From Candidatus Accumulibacter regalis (lineage in GTDB: Bacteria; Pseudomonadota; Gammaproteobacteria; Burkholderiales; Rhodocyclaceae), in the NCBI GenBank assembly GCA_000585075.1, contig JEMY01000001.1, positions 62,001 to 126,000 of the forward strand: DNA of 64,000 nt. Reading direction: 5' to 3'. Below, one piece after another: positions 17,673 to 26,256 of this stretch. Under the pieces are notes generated by a model. The model was given only the letters and a program-made list of their open reading frames with translations. It did not search any database and was not told where the DNA came from. The translations under genes were made by a program, and so were the position numbers. The stretch's first letter is position 1; each line of letters starts with the position of its first letter.

Positions 17673-17709
17673 CTGGATTGCCGCGTCGGCTTTGCCTCCT
17701 TGCAATGAC
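17673..17709 (-). repeat. REP-like palindromic element, copy C
   Basis: On the minus strand starts GTCATTGCAAGGAGG and ends GGCAATCCAG. It is the inverted partner of copy B and the copy closest to the consensus I remember. It lies between the vapB promoter region and the end of the ABC permease at 17761. Confidence 0.6.
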
Positions 17710-17760
17710 GGTGTAGGTGCGTGCCGCTCGGCAGGAGTTCTCTGCCGCTCCGTCGCCCGC

Positions 17761-18969
17761 TCAGCGCCGGGACAGCGACAGCACCGGATCCAGCCGCGCG
17801 GCCTGGCTGGCGGGCAGGACGCCGAAGAGCACGCCGGTGACGAGCGCCGTGCCGAGCGCGGCGAGCACGGCCCAGTCGGGGGGGAAGGCCGGGTAGACCG
17901 GGTAGAGCTGGCGGATGAGCGCCGCGCCCGCCTGCCCCAAGACGAAGCCGAGCACGGCGCCGGCGACCGAGAGCATCGCCGCTTCGGTCAGGAAGGCGTT
18001 GCGGATCGTCGTGCCGGTGGCGCCGAGGGCCTTGAGCAGACCGATTTCGGCGGTGCGCTGGGCGACCGAGACGAGCATCACGTTCATCACCAGGATGCCG
18101 GCGACGGCCAGGCTGATGGCGGCGATGCCGGCGACGGCGAGGGTCATCGTTCCGAGCAGGCGGTCGAAGGTGGCGAGAACGGCGTCCTGGGTGATGATCG
18201 TCACGTCCTCCTCGCCGTCGTGACGCTGCTTGATGATCTCGGTCACCTGCACCTTGGCCGGTTCGATCGCTTCGCGGCTGCTCGCTTCGACGAGAATCCG
18301 GAACAGGGTGTTGCTGTTGAACATCGCCTGCGCCAGCGCCACCGGGACGATGACCAGCTCGTCGGTATTCATCCCCAGCCCCTGGCCGCTGGACGCGAGG
18401 ACGCCGACGATGCGAAAGCGGCGGTCGCCGACGCGCACCAGTTGTCCGAGCGCCGACTCGTGGCCGAACATTTCGTCGCGCACCTTGGCGCCGATGACCG
18501 CCTCCGAAACGCCACGACGCCAGTCGCCGGTGGGCAGGAAGCGCCCCTGTGCGAGCGCCAGGCGGCGCACGTCGATGAACTCGGCGGTGGTGCCGACGAC
18601 CATTACTTCGCGCAGCTTGCCGGCAAAGCTGATCTCGGACGTGCCGACGGCCAGCGGTGCGGCGCGGTGCACGGCGTTGGCGCGCAGCAGCGCCTGCGCG
18701 TCGTCGATGGTCAGGTCGCGCGGCGTGCTGGTGACCGCGTTGCCGGGGTTGAAGCCGCCGGTCTGCGAGCGCCCGGGCAGGACGATGACCAGGTTGCTGC
18801 CGATCGACGAGAACTCCCTGAGCACGTAGCGGCGGGCGCCGTCGCCGAGCGCGGTGAGGACGACGACCGCGGCCACGCCGATGGCCATCGCCAGCACCAG
18901 CAGGAAGGTGCGCAGGGGATTGCCGGTCGCCGCGTCGCGGGCGAAGCGGATCAGGTCGGGAGTACGCAC
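17761..18969 (-). CDS. MacB/FtsX-type ABC transporter permease (first copy)
   Basis: 402-residue permease with one N-terminal helix (about 20-42), a periplasmic MacB core, and three C-terminal helices ending PASQAARLDPVLSLSRR. Its start overlaps the ATPase gene by 19 bases, indicating translational coupling. With the ATPase and the HlyD-like adaptor it forms the core of a MacAB-like exporter that pumps peptides, lipids or macrolide-type compounds from the periplasm. A second homologous permease lies downstream beyond the toxin-antitoxin patch, so the native complex may be a heterodimer. Confidence 0.92.
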   Translation of the reverse strand: MRTPDLIRFARDAATGNPLRTFLLVLAMAIGVAAVVVLTALGDGARRYVLREFSSIGSNLVIVLPGRSQTGGFNPGNAVTSTPRDLTIDDAQALLRANAVHRAAPLAVGTSEISFAGKLREVMVVGTTAEFIDVRRLALAQGRFLPTGDWRRGVSEAVIGAKVRDEMFGHESALGQLVRVGDRRFRIVGVLASSGQGLGMNTDELVIVPVALAQAMFNSNTLFRILVEASSREAIEPAKVQVTEIIKQRHDGEEDVTIITQDAVLATFDRLLGTMTLAVAGIAAISLAVAGILVMNVMLVSVAQRTAEIGLLKALGATGTTIRNAFLTEAAMLSVAGAVLGFVLGQAGAALIRQLYPVYPAFPPDWAVLAALGTALVTGVLFGVLPASQAARLDPVLSLSRR

Positions 18970-19673
18970 GTGCTGGTGGTCGCTTCAGGGGGCGCGCTGT
19001 CGTGTTGCAGCGCGCCGTCTTCCATCAGCAGCTGGCGCCTGGCGCGCGCGCCGAGGGCGCCGTCGTGGGTGACGACGATCAGCGTCACGCCGCGGCCGTT
19101 GAGCGTTTCGAGCAGGCGCATGACTTCCTCGCCGGTGGCGCGATCGAGGTTGCCGGTGGGCTCGTCGGCGAGAATCACGGCCGGCTGCATGATCGTCGCG
19201 CGGGCGATCGCCACGCGTTGACGCTGGCCACCGGAGAGCTGGTTCGGGCGATGGTCGGCGCGGTTCTCGAGCCCGTAGTCGCGCAGCGTCTGCGCCACCC
19301 GCTCGGCACGTTGCGCGGGCGCGATGCCGGCGAGAATCATCGGCAGGGCGACGTTCTCGGCGGCGGTCAGGCGCGGCACCAGGTGAAAGCTCTGGAAGAC
19401 GAAACCGATGCGCTCGCTGCGTACCCGCGCCTGCTCTTCCGCCGACAGCGTGGTGACGTCGCGGCCTGCGAGCTGGTAGGTGCCGGCATTGGGGCGGTCG
19501 AGCAGGCCGAGGAGGTTGAGCAGCGTCGATTTCCCCGAGCCGGACGGGCCCATCACCGCGACGTACTCGCCGGCGGCGATGGTCAGGTCAAGGCGGCGCA
19601 GCGCGTGCACCTCGCTGTCGCCGAGCTGAAAAACGCGCTCGATGCCGGCCAGTTCGATCAGCGCTGCGCCCAT
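18951..19673 (-). CDS. ABC transporter ATP-binding protein (MacB/LolD type)
   Basis: 240-residue nucleotide-binding domain with Walker A GPSGSGKST near 41-49, signature LSGGQRQRVAIARA near 146-159, and Walker B VILADEPTGNLD near 166-177. It belongs to the LolD/MacB subclass that drives mechanotransmission exporters rather than channel transporters. It follows the adaptor gene by 3 bases and overlaps the permease gene, so all three are one operon. Cytoplasmic, membrane-associated. Confidence 0.95.
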   Translation of the reverse strand: MGAALIELAGIERVFQLGDSEVHALRRLDLTIAAGEYVAVMGPSGSGKSTLLNLLGLLDRPNAGTYQLAGRDVTTLSAEEQARVRSERIGFVFQSFHLVPRLTAAENVALPMILAGIAPAQRAERVAQTLRDYGLENRADHRPNQLSGGQRQRVAIARATIMQPAVILADEPTGNLDRATGEEVMRLLETLNGRGVTLIVVTHDGALGARARRQLLMEDGALQHDSAPPEATTSTCVLPT

Positions 19674-19676
19674 TGG

Positions 19677-20837
19677 CTAGCGGCCGGCGGCCGCCTGGCC
19701 GTCGACCGAATAAGGCGCGCCGGCCTTGACGCCGGCGCGTTCGAGCGAGGTCACGACGCGGTCACCCGGCGCCAGCCCGTCGAGCACTTCGGCGAACTCC
19801 CAGTTGGCCAGACCGGTCTTCACCTTGCGCTCTTCGAGCCTGCCTTCGGCGCCGGCGACCAGCACTCGTCCGCCTTCGAGCAGCGCCGAGGTCGGTACCC
19901 GGACGACGTTCTCGCGCACGTCGAGGATCACTTCGATGTCGGCGCTGTAGCCGACGAGCAGCTTGCCGGGCGCCGTCGGGTCGTCGAAAGTGGCCTCGAT
20001 ATCGACCGTGCGCGCCTGCTTCTCGAGCGCCGAGACGTAGGGCGCGACGCGCTTGACCTTGCCCGGGAACGATTGCCTGGGCAGCGCGTCGAGGCTGATC
20101 CGCACCGGTTGCCCGGCAGCGATGCGCGGCGCATCGACTTCGTCCATCGGCGCCTTGACGTACAGGCACGAGTCGTCGATCAGGTCGATCGCCGGCGGCG
20201 TCGGCACGCCCGGCGGCGACGGCGTCGAGTACTCGCCGACCTCGCCGACGATCTTGGCGACAGTGCCGGCGAAAGGCGCGTAGAGCACGGTCCGGCCCTC
20301 CTCGACGCGGGTCAGGCGGACTCGCGCTTCGGCTTGCACGACGTCGGCCCTGGCGGCGGCACAACCGGCGCTCCTGGCCTGCGCCTCGCTGCGCGCGCTG
20401 TCCTCCTTGGCGGGCGACACAAAGCCCTTGGCGCGCAGGCTCGCCTGTCGCTCGGCCTCGCGTTCGGCGTTGGCGGCGACGGTGCAGGCTTCGCTTACGC
20501 GCTGGCGAGCGGTGGCCACCTGCGTGGCGTACCACGCCCGCTGCGCCTGCTGGTCGTCGTTCCACAGCTTCATCAGCAGCTGGCCCTTCTCGACGCGGTC
20601 GCCCTCCCTGACCGCCAGCACCTCGATGCGGCCACCGGTGATCGTCGACAGCTTGGTGCGCTGGCAGGCTTCGATGGTCCCGGCGCGGGTGTTGGCGATC
20701 GTCGATTCGACCAGGCCGCGTTCGATTTCCCTGAACACCACCGCCACCGGCTCTGGCCGCGTTGCCCACCACACGCCTCCGCCGATCAGCACGACGACGG
20801 GCACAGCAAGCAACAGACGGCGAATCAGCGAAGACAT
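19677..20837 (-). CDS. MacA/HlyD-type periplasmic adaptor subunit
   Basis: 386 residues from the ATG at 20837; a TTG frame extends to 20885. The N-terminal helix (about 5-25, ending GGGVWWATRP) anchors the protein in the inner membrane. A biotinyl-lipoyl hybrid (ITGGRIEVLAVREGDRVEKGQ), an alpha-hairpin (about 90-165) and beta-barrel/membrane-proximal domains follow. It bridges the ABC permease to an outer-membrane channel; no TolC-like gene is in this window. It is the first gene of the exporter operon and is divergent from rep. Confidence 0.9.
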   Translation of the reverse strand: MSSLIRRLLLAVPVVVLIGGGVWWATRPEPVAVVFREIERGLVESTIANTRAGTIEACQRTKLSTITGGRIEVLAVREGDRVEKGQLLMKLWNDDQQAQRAWYATQVATARQRVSEACTVAANAEREAERQASLRAKGFVSPAKEDSARSEAQARSAGCAAARADVVQAEARVRLTRVEEGRTVLYAPFAGTVAKIVGEVGEYSTPSPPGVPTPPAIDLIDDSCLYVKAPMDEVDAPRIAAGQPVRISLDALPRQSFPGKVKRVAPYVSALEKQARTVDIEATFDDPTAPGKLLVGYSADIEVILDVRENVVRVPTSALLEGGRVLVAGAEGRLEERKVKTGLANWEFAEVLDGLAPGDRVVTSLERAGVKAGAPYSVDGQAAAGR

Positions 20838-21041
20838 GGCGACATGGCGGGGAGGCTCAGGGTTGGCGAGGCAGCTTGAGGGCAAGGTCCGTCATGTTCT
20901 GACGAAACCGTGCCCAGGGCAAGGACGGAACGTCTCGTCGCGCCTCGCTGCCGCTGGCCGGCCCGGCGCCAGCTCGGTGGCCCTCGGCGAGCATGCTAGA
21001 ATCGCCCCCCGCTTCCGCCCCCGCTGGTGTCCGCCCGCCCG

Positions 21042-23027
21042 ATGTCCTCGCTCAACCCCCCGCAACGCGAAGCGATCCGCTACCTCGACGGTCCGCTGCT
21101 GGTTCTGGCTGGCGCCGGATCGGGAAAGACGCGGGTGATCACCGAGAAGATCGCCTATCTGATCGAGGTCTGCGGTTTCAGCCCGGGCAATATCGCCGCC
21201 ATCACCTTCACCAACAAGGCGGCGAAGGAAATGCAGGCGCGGGTGAGCAAGCTGCTCGCCGACAAGCCGTCGAAAGGCCTGACCATCTCGACCTTCCACG
21301 CGCTCGGCGTGCGCATCCTGCGCGAGGAAGCGCGCACGCTCGGCTACAAGCCGAACTTCTCGATTCTCGATTCCACCGACTGTTTTGCCATCGTCTCCGA
21401 ACTGGCCGCCAGCGTCGACAAGGCGGTCATCCGCAAGCTGCAATCGCTGATCTCGAACTGGAAGAGCGCGCTGGTCTCGCCCGATCAGGCGCGCAAGGAA
21501 GCGCAGAACGACACCGAACTGCTCGCCGCGAACGCCTTCGCCAGCTATTCGGCGACTCTGCAGGCGTATCAGGCGGTCGATTTCGACGACCTGATCGCGT
21601 TGCCGGTGGCGCTCTTCGAAAATCATCCGGAAGTGCGCGAGAAGTGGCAGAACCGCCTGCGCTACCTGCTCATCGACGAATATCAGGATACCAACACCAG
21701 CCAGTACAGATTGCTCAAGCTGCTCGCCGGACCGCGCGCCGCGTTCACCGCGGTCGGCGACGACGACCAGGCGATCTATGGCTGGCGCGGCGCCGACATC
21801 GAAAATCTGCGCGGGTTGCCGCGCGACTATCCGCAGCTCAAGCTGATCAAGCTCGAACAGAACTATCGCTCGACGGTGCGCATCCTCAAGGCGGCCAACG
21901 CGCTGATCGCGCACAACGAAAAGCTGTTCGACAAGAAGCTGTGGTCCGACCTCGGCCACGGCGACCCGATCACCGTCAGCATCTGCCAGGACAACGAAAA
22001 GGAAGCCGAGGCGGTGGTCATGAAGCTGCAGGCGCACCGCTTCGAGCATCGCGGCGCGTTCCGCGATTACGCCATCCTCTACCGCGGCAACTTCCAGGCG
22101 CGGGCGCTCGAGCATTTCCTGCGCAACCAGCGCATCCCCTACCTGCTGTCCGGCGGCCAGTCGTTCTTCGAGAAGAGCGAGATCAAGGATCTCGTCGCCT
22201 ATCTGCGCCTGCTGGCCAACGACGCCGACGACCCGGCGTTCATCCGTGCGGTGGGCACGCCGCGGCGTGGCGTCGGCGCCAGCACGCTGCAGGCGCTCGG
22301 CGGCTACGCTGGCGAACGCCACCTGTCGCTGTTCGCCGCCGCTTTCGAACAGGGCTTCGCGCAGCGCGTGCAGCCGCGCCAGCTGGCGCCGCTGCTCGAA
22401 TTCTGCGAATTCATCAATCGCCTGCAGGCGCGCGCCGACCGCGACCCGGCGGCGCAGCTACTCGGCGAACTGCTCGACGCCATCGCTTACGAGGACTGGC
22501 TCAACGAGCGCGACGAGAAGCGTGCGGCGCAAATAAAGTGGGGCAACGTCCAGGAGTTCTGCGACTGGCTGGGCAAGAAGGGCCAGGAGGAAAACAAGAC
22601 GCTGATCGACCTCACCCAGACCATTGCCCTGATCAACCTGCTCGACAAGAACGAGGCGGACGTCGACGCCGTCCAGCTATCGACCCTGCACGCCGCCAAG
22701 GGGCTGGAGTTCAGGCACGTCTTTCTGATCGGTATCGAAGAAGGCATTCTGCCGCACCGCGAAGCGCAGGCCGACGGCCGCATCGAGGAGGAGCGCCGCC
22801 TGATGTACGTCGGAATCACCCGCGCGCAGCGGTCGCTGCACCTGAGCTATTGCGAGCGACGCAAGCAGGGCCGCGAAACGATTCCCTGCGAGCCGTCGCG
22901 TTTCGTCGCCGAAATGGGCAGCGAGGATCTGCGCGTGTCCGGCGGCAAGAGCGCCGCGCCGCCGGACAAGGCCGCCAACTCCGACCGCCTGGCAGCGATG
23001 AAAGCGATGCTCGGCAAGGCCCGGTGA
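21042..23027 (+). CDS. rep: ATP-dependent DNA helicase Rep
   Basis: Superfamily 1A 3'-5' helicase of 661 residues that removes proteins ahead of replication forks. Walker A GAGSGKT is near residues 24-30, followed by AAITFTNKAAKEM, STFHALG, LLIDEYQDTN (motif II), GDDDQAIYGWRGA (motif III), QNYRST (motif IV), STLHAAKGLEF (motif V) and VGITRAQ (motif VI). Length and motif set fit Rep rather than UvrD (about 720 residues with a Tudor-like tail). The ATG at 21042 aligns with the known N-terminus; a GTG at 21027 is the alternative. A TAGAAT hexamer at 20997 may be the -10. Confidence 0.96.
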   Translation: MSSLNPPQREAIRYLDGPLLVLAGAGSGKTRVITEKIAYLIEVCGFSPGNIAAITFTNKAAKEMQARVSKLLADKPSKGLTISTFHALGVRILREEARTLGYKPNFSILDSTDCFAIVSELAASVDKAVIRKLQSLISNWKSALVSPDQARKEAQNDTELLAANAFASYSATLQAYQAVDFDDLIALPVALFENHPEVREKWQNRLRYLLIDEYQDTNTSQYRLLKLLAGPRAAFTAVGDDDQAIYGWRGADIENLRGLPRDYPQLKLIKLEQNYRSTVRILKAANALIAHNEKLFDKKLWSDLGHGDPITVSICQDNEKEAEAVVMKLQAHRFEHRGAFRDYAILYRGNFQARALEHFLRNQRIPYLLSGGQSFFEKSEIKDLVAYLRLLANDADDPAFIRAVGTPRRGVGASTLQALGGYAGERHLSLFAAAFEQGFAQRVQPRQLAPLLEFCEFINRLQARADRDPAAQLLGELLDAIAYEDWLNERDEKRAAQIKWGNVQEFCDWLGKKGQEENKTLIDLTQTIALINLLDKNEADVDAVQLSTLHAAKGLEFRHVFLIGIEEGILPHREAQADGRIEEERRLMYVGITRAQRSLHLSYCERRKQGRETIPCEPSRFVAEMGSEDLRVSGGKSAAPPDKAANSDRLAAMKAMLGKAR

Positions 23028-23195
23028 ATCCTGGCAAGTCCCTCTGCTCCGGGAGGTGGTTACAGCGCGTTACGCGACGTTACGCGCGACCTGACATCGC
23101 ATTGGCAAGCGCCCGCGTTAATGCTGGCAAGGCCGAAACAACAGAAACAGCAAAACGGCCGAGCGCACAATACCAATCAATCTCAGGAGATCCAC

Positions 23196-23693
23196 ATGTT
23201 CAAGAACATCATCGCCGTTGCCATCGCCGCCGCTTTCAGCACCGCCGCTTTCGCACAAGCGCCTTCTGCCGCCGGCGCAACCAAGGCCGTCGAGGCCGTC
23301 AAGCCAGCCGCAGCGGTTGCCGCAACGCCAGCTGCGACGACGCCAGCGGTTGCGACCCCTGCAGCGACTCCCGCGGTGACCCCGGCAGTTGCTGCCACCG
23401 CAGCGACCGCCAAGCCCGAAGCGATGGCTACCGAAACCATGCACGACGCCAAGCCGAAGGCGAAGGCGCCGGCGCACAAAGCAGTGGCCAAGCATCCGGC
23501 GGGCGATAAGATGGACGCCGCCCCGGTCGAAGGCGCGACCGCCAAGCCGGAAGCGATGGCTGGCGAGAAGATGCACGATGCCAAGCCAAAAGCAAAGGCG
23601 CCCGCTCACAAGGCAGCGGCCAAGCCTGTGGCAGGCGAGAAGATGGACGCGGCACCCGCGGCTGAGAGTGCTGCTCCGGCTACGACCAAGTAA
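23196..23693 (+). CDS. Secreted Ala/Lys/Pro-rich repeat protein
   Basis: 165 residues behind a strong AGGAGA site. A signal peptide (1-20, AFA-Q) is followed by an Ala/Pro/Thr-rich stretch. Then come two tandem copies of a roughly 44-residue unit containing TAKPEAMA, MHDAKPKAKAPAHKA and DKMDAAP or EKMDAAP. The mature protein is low-complexity, highly charged and probably disordered. Similar periplasmic histone-like or cell-envelope proteins are common in betaproteobacteria, but no defined family is recognised. A symmetrical terminator ends the gene. Confidence 0.85.
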   Translation: MFKNIIAVAIAAAFSTAAFAQAPSAAGATKAVEAVKPAAAVAATPAATTPAVATPAATPAVTPAVAATAATAKPEAMATETMHDAKPKAKAPAHKAVAKHPAGDKMDAAPVEGATAKPEAMAGEKMHDAKPKAKAPAHKAAAKPVAGEKMDAAPAAESAAPATTK

Positions 23694-23738
23694 TCACTGC
23701 CGCACGCCGTGAGCCTGGGAAGAAGCTTCTTCCCAGGT

Positions 23739-23768
23739 AAAAAAAGAGACCCTGCGGTCTCTTTTTTT
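23739..23768. terminator. Bidirectional intrinsic terminator
   Basis: Perfect 13-bp inverted repeat: AAAAAAAGAGACC, loop CTGC, GGTCTCTTTTTTT. It has U-tracts for both strands and serves the repeat-protein gene and the convergent cytochrome gene. A second palindrome (CCTGGGAAGAAGCTTCTTCC, extending to 23737) precedes it. Confidence 0.95.
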
Positions 23769-23788
23769 GTTACACCCGAGCAAACGCC

Positions 23789-24238
23789 TTACTTGACGAG
23801 GCCCAGCAGATGTTCGACGGCAGCCTTGATCTCGTCGTCGGTCAGGTCCGCGGCGCCACCCTTGGGCGGCATCGCGCCCTTGCCGTTGGTGGCACTGGCG
23901 ACCAGTGCGTCGGTTCCGGTGGCAATGCGCGGCGCCCAGGCTTCCTTGTCGCCTGCCTTCGGCGCGCCGGCGGCGCCACTGGCGTGGCAGGCCATGCAGA
24001 CTGCCTTGTAAACCGCCTCGCCGCTACGCGGCTCCCCTGCGGCTGCAGTCGCTGCCGGCTTCTGGTACGCCAGCTTGGCCACCGGCAGAATGCGGGCATA
24101 GATCGCGTCGGCGTCGCTGGCGGACTGGGCGCTGCCCTTGCCGATCATCGACAGCGGCCAGATGACGACCATCAGGAGAACGGCGATGACGATGGTGATC
24201 ACCAGGATCGTCCGTGAAGAAAATTGTTTTTGCGCCAT
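23789..24238 (-). CDS. Cytochrome c5-family protein
   Basis: 149-residue membrane-anchored or secreted monoheme cytochrome c. There is an N-terminal hydrophobic helix (about 11-33), a linker, then the heme site CMACH near residue 81. The distal ligand methionine lies in GKGAMPPKGG near 121, and a C-terminal helix follows. The small-class cytochrome c5 fold carries electrons to terminal oxidases in the periplasm; the oxidase cluster about 18 kb downstream is a plausible acceptor. It converges on the repeat-protein gene across a shared terminator. Confidence 0.92.
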   Translation of the reverse strand: MAQKQFSSRTILVITIVIAVLLMVVIWPLSMIGKGSAQSASDADAIYARILPVAKLAYQKPAATAAAGEPRSGEAVYKAVCMACHASGAAGAPKAGDKEAWAPRIATGTDALVASATNGKGAMPPKGGAADLTDDEIKAAVEHLLGLVK

Positions 24239-24353
24239 GCCGAATCCTTGGTTGTCTGCGGGTTAGATGACGAATTGTAACGCCGTTTGCCGCCGCCCAG
24301 AAGTGCCGAGCTGGACGGCCCAGGGCAAACCGGTTAAGCTTGCCGTCCTGCAC

Positions 24354-24430
24354 GCGCCCGTAGCTCAGTTGGATAGAGTACTGCCCTCCGAAGGCAGGGG
24401 TCGGACGTTCGAATCGTCTCGGGCGTGCCA
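24354..24430 (+). tRNA. tRNA-Arg (anticodon CCG)
   Basis: 77-base cloverleaf. Acceptor GCGCCCG pairs with CGGGCGT (one G-U), with a GCTC/GAGT D-stem, anticodon loop CCCTCCGAAGG centred on CCG, a TTCGAAT T-loop and encoded CCA. It closely matches tRNA-Arg(CCG) of other proteobacteria. A terminator follows immediately, so it is a single-gene unit. Confidence 0.97.
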
Positions 24431-24442
24431 GAAGCACAGGAA

Positions 24443-24476
24443 AATGGGCACCTCATTGGGTGCCCATTCGGTTTTT
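24443..24476 (+). terminator. Intrinsic terminator of tRNA-Arg
   Basis: AATGGGCACC / GGTGCCCATT stem of 10 bp with a six-base loop, followed by CGGTTTTT, 13 bases after the CCA end. Confidence 0.92.
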
Positions 24477-24562
24477 ACGACGGCTCGACGGCTCTCTTCG
24501 CGGCTGCGCAACGCGCCGCTGATCGGGCTCGCTACGCAGCCTTTCCTGCCAGCGCGCTCGCG

Positions 24563-25294
24563 CTAACCCGAGCGACCGACGAATCCCGGCAGTCCCGCCG
24601 CCTCGGGAGAACTCGCCAAATAGCGCGCCCAGCCGATCTTCTCGTCGTAGTCGTCGGGGTCGGCCTGGCGAATGTCTTCCAGGGTCATCTCCATGCAGTT
24701 CTTCTTGCACGTCAGCTGCTCGGCGAAGATCACGCGGGTGCGGAAGAAGCTGCCCCATTTGAACTCGGCGAAGATGGCGTTATTGGGGTCCTTGACGTAG
24801 CCGTAGCCTTCGCGCACCAGCCAGGAGAGGCTCCGATACAGGTCGTTGTCGAGGTCTTTGACGTGCTGCTTGAGTGTGCTCGGATTGTTCGGACCGGCGC
24901 CCATGGCGTCGAAGGGGTACACCCAGTTATTGGCTGCCATCGTTTTCCAGAAGTGCTTTCCCGCGATGGAATTCCAGTTGCGCGTGACGAGGACCGGGAC
25001 CTCCATGTCGCCTTTGGCGCGCCACAGCGAAACGCTCAAGTGGTGGTGGTCGATGAGGTAGAACTGCCCGCCGTTGCCGATGATCACCGGGACGGTGCGC
25101 GGCAGGAGATAGTCTTCCAGAGCGCTGTCGCTCTTTTCCTTGATTTTCGCCACCTTGACGTTCACTTCGTCCATGCCGACGGCGTTCTGGGTGGGCTTGA
25201 GGTCACTGAGCTTGAGACGCCCCAGAGTGCCTTGCGGACTCTGCGCGTCGATTTTGGGGAGAAAACCGCATACTTCGTCACTCTTCTTGGCCAT
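24563..25294 (-). CDS. ParB-like nuclease family protein (ParBc_2 type)
   Basis: 243 residues. The middle holds a ParB/Srx-like fold with the diagnostic FYLIDHHHLSVSLW near 79-92, placing it with the ParB-like nuclease-2 proteins (PF08857 by recall) rather than chromosome-partition ParB. There is no helix-turn-helix domain or parA neighbour. The C-terminal part carries CKKNC and a charged tail. Proteins of this type are poorly characterised; a nuclease or nucleotide-binding activity is inferred from fold only. It ends about 85 bases from the tRNA-Arg terminator. Confidence 0.75.
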   Translation of the reverse strand: MAKKSDEVCGFLPKIDAQSPQGTLGRLKLSDLKPTQNAVGMDEVNVKVAKIKEKSDSALEDYLLPRTVPVIIGNGGQFYLIDHHHLSVSLWRAKGDMEVPVLVTRNWNSIAGKHFWKTMAANNWVYPFDAMGAGPNNPSTLKQHVKDLDNDLYRSLSWLVREGYGYVKDPNNAIFAEFKWGSFFRTRVIFAEQLTCKKNCMEMTLEDIRQADPDDYDEKIGWARYLASSPEAAGLPGFVGRSG

Positions 25295-25539
25295 TGATCG
25301 CTCCTGGTGTGGTGGACATCGTGGGCAATTCCCCGGCGCGGCGTGGCTGCCCGGTGCGCCGCCCGCAGCTTGTGGAGACGGGGAATGGTCTCGGCACCGG
25401 GGTTGAAACTCTCGCGATGGTATTCCGATAGGCCCCGGAGATTCAACCCTGCACCGAACAGCGGATTCGACGATAATCCCTGGCCTGACGCCTGCGCTTC
25501 TCGCGCCGGCGCGAACAGATAGTTCCTTACAGCGAAGTG

Positions 25540-26229
25540 ATGCAGCGAATGACGAATGCGATGGCTCCGCAGCGCCCGACCCGGGAAGAAATTGCGCAGC
25601 TCCCGCCTTTTGCCGGCTTGCCCCTTGAGCGTATTCATTTGCTGAGGACAGCAGCGCAGTTCGAGGCCGCGCGCGGCGAAATCCTGCGTGCCGGTTTCGT
25701 CGGTTTCGACACCGAGAGCAAGCCGACCTTTGCCAAGGGTGAGCTGACCAGCGGGCCGCACGTCGCCCAGTTCGCGCTGCGCGAGCAGGCCTTCATCGTC
25801 CGCGTCGAAGGCGCGGCGGCGTGCGAATTCATCAAGAGCGTCGTCGAATCAGACGCGGTGGTGAAGGTCGGCTTCGGGCTGAAGTCGGATCGGACGGTGC
25901 TGCTGAGCAAGCTTGGCGCCAGCATTCGGGCGATGATCGATCTTGCGGACGCGCTGCGCAGGAAGGGAATTCGCCAGACGATTGGCGCGAAAGCCGCGGT
26001 GGCCATGGTCCTCGGACAGCGCCTGCAGAAGTCGCGCTCGGTGACGACGTCCAACTGGGCGCGCCAGACGCTGCTGCCGAACCAGCTTCTTTATGCGGCC
26101 AACGACGCCTACGCCGCTCTGGCCGTGTTCTATGCACTGGACCTGCACCTTGCACCCGTCGCCCCGGCTGGACCCTCCGCCTCTGCCGAGTCGGTGGAGC
26201 CGGTGGAGTCCGTCGAATCGCCCGATTGA
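25540..26229 (+). CDS. 3'-5' exonuclease, RNase D-like (DEDDy)
   Basis: 229 residues. A DEDD fold is visible: motif I FVGFDTESKP near 54, motif II VVKVGFGLKSD near 107, and motif III LLYAANDAYAAL near 183 with the tyrosine/aspartate pair of the DEDDy subclass. It lacks the HRDC domains of full RNase D and matches compact stand-alone 3'-5' exonucleases acting on RNA or DNA ends. The ATG at 25540 directly follows an in-frame GTG; the ribosome site is weak. The acidic C-terminal tail ends in the hairpin shared with the convergent gene. Confidence 0.85.
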   Translation: MQRMTNAMAPQRPTREEIAQLPPFAGLPLERIHLLRTAAQFEAARGEILRAGFVGFDTESKPTFAKGELTSGPHVAQFALREQAFIVRVEGAAACEFIKSVVESDAVVKVGFGLKSDRTVLLSKLGASIRAMIDLADALRRKGIRQTIGAKAAVAMVLGQRLQKSRSVTTSNWARQTLLPNQLLYAANDAYAALAVFYALDLHLAPVAPAGPSASAESVEPVESVESPD

Positions 26230-26256
26230 TACGCGCTGCGCCAGCGCATCAATCGG
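26222..26256. terminator. Symmetric hairpin covering both convergent stop codons
   Basis: CCGATTGAT (26222-26230) pairs with ATCAATCGG (26248-26256), and GCGCTG pairs with CAGCGC inside, with a CGC loop and a 2-base bulge. Each outer arm contains the TGA stop of one of two convergent genes. It probably acts as a shared terminator or 3'-end stabiliser; U-tracts are absent. Confidence 0.7.

Noticed and set aside
24354-24430. tRNA-Arg as the attachment site of an integrated element
   Set aside because: No integrase, and no duplicated tRNA 3' end was found in the flanking sequence I examined.
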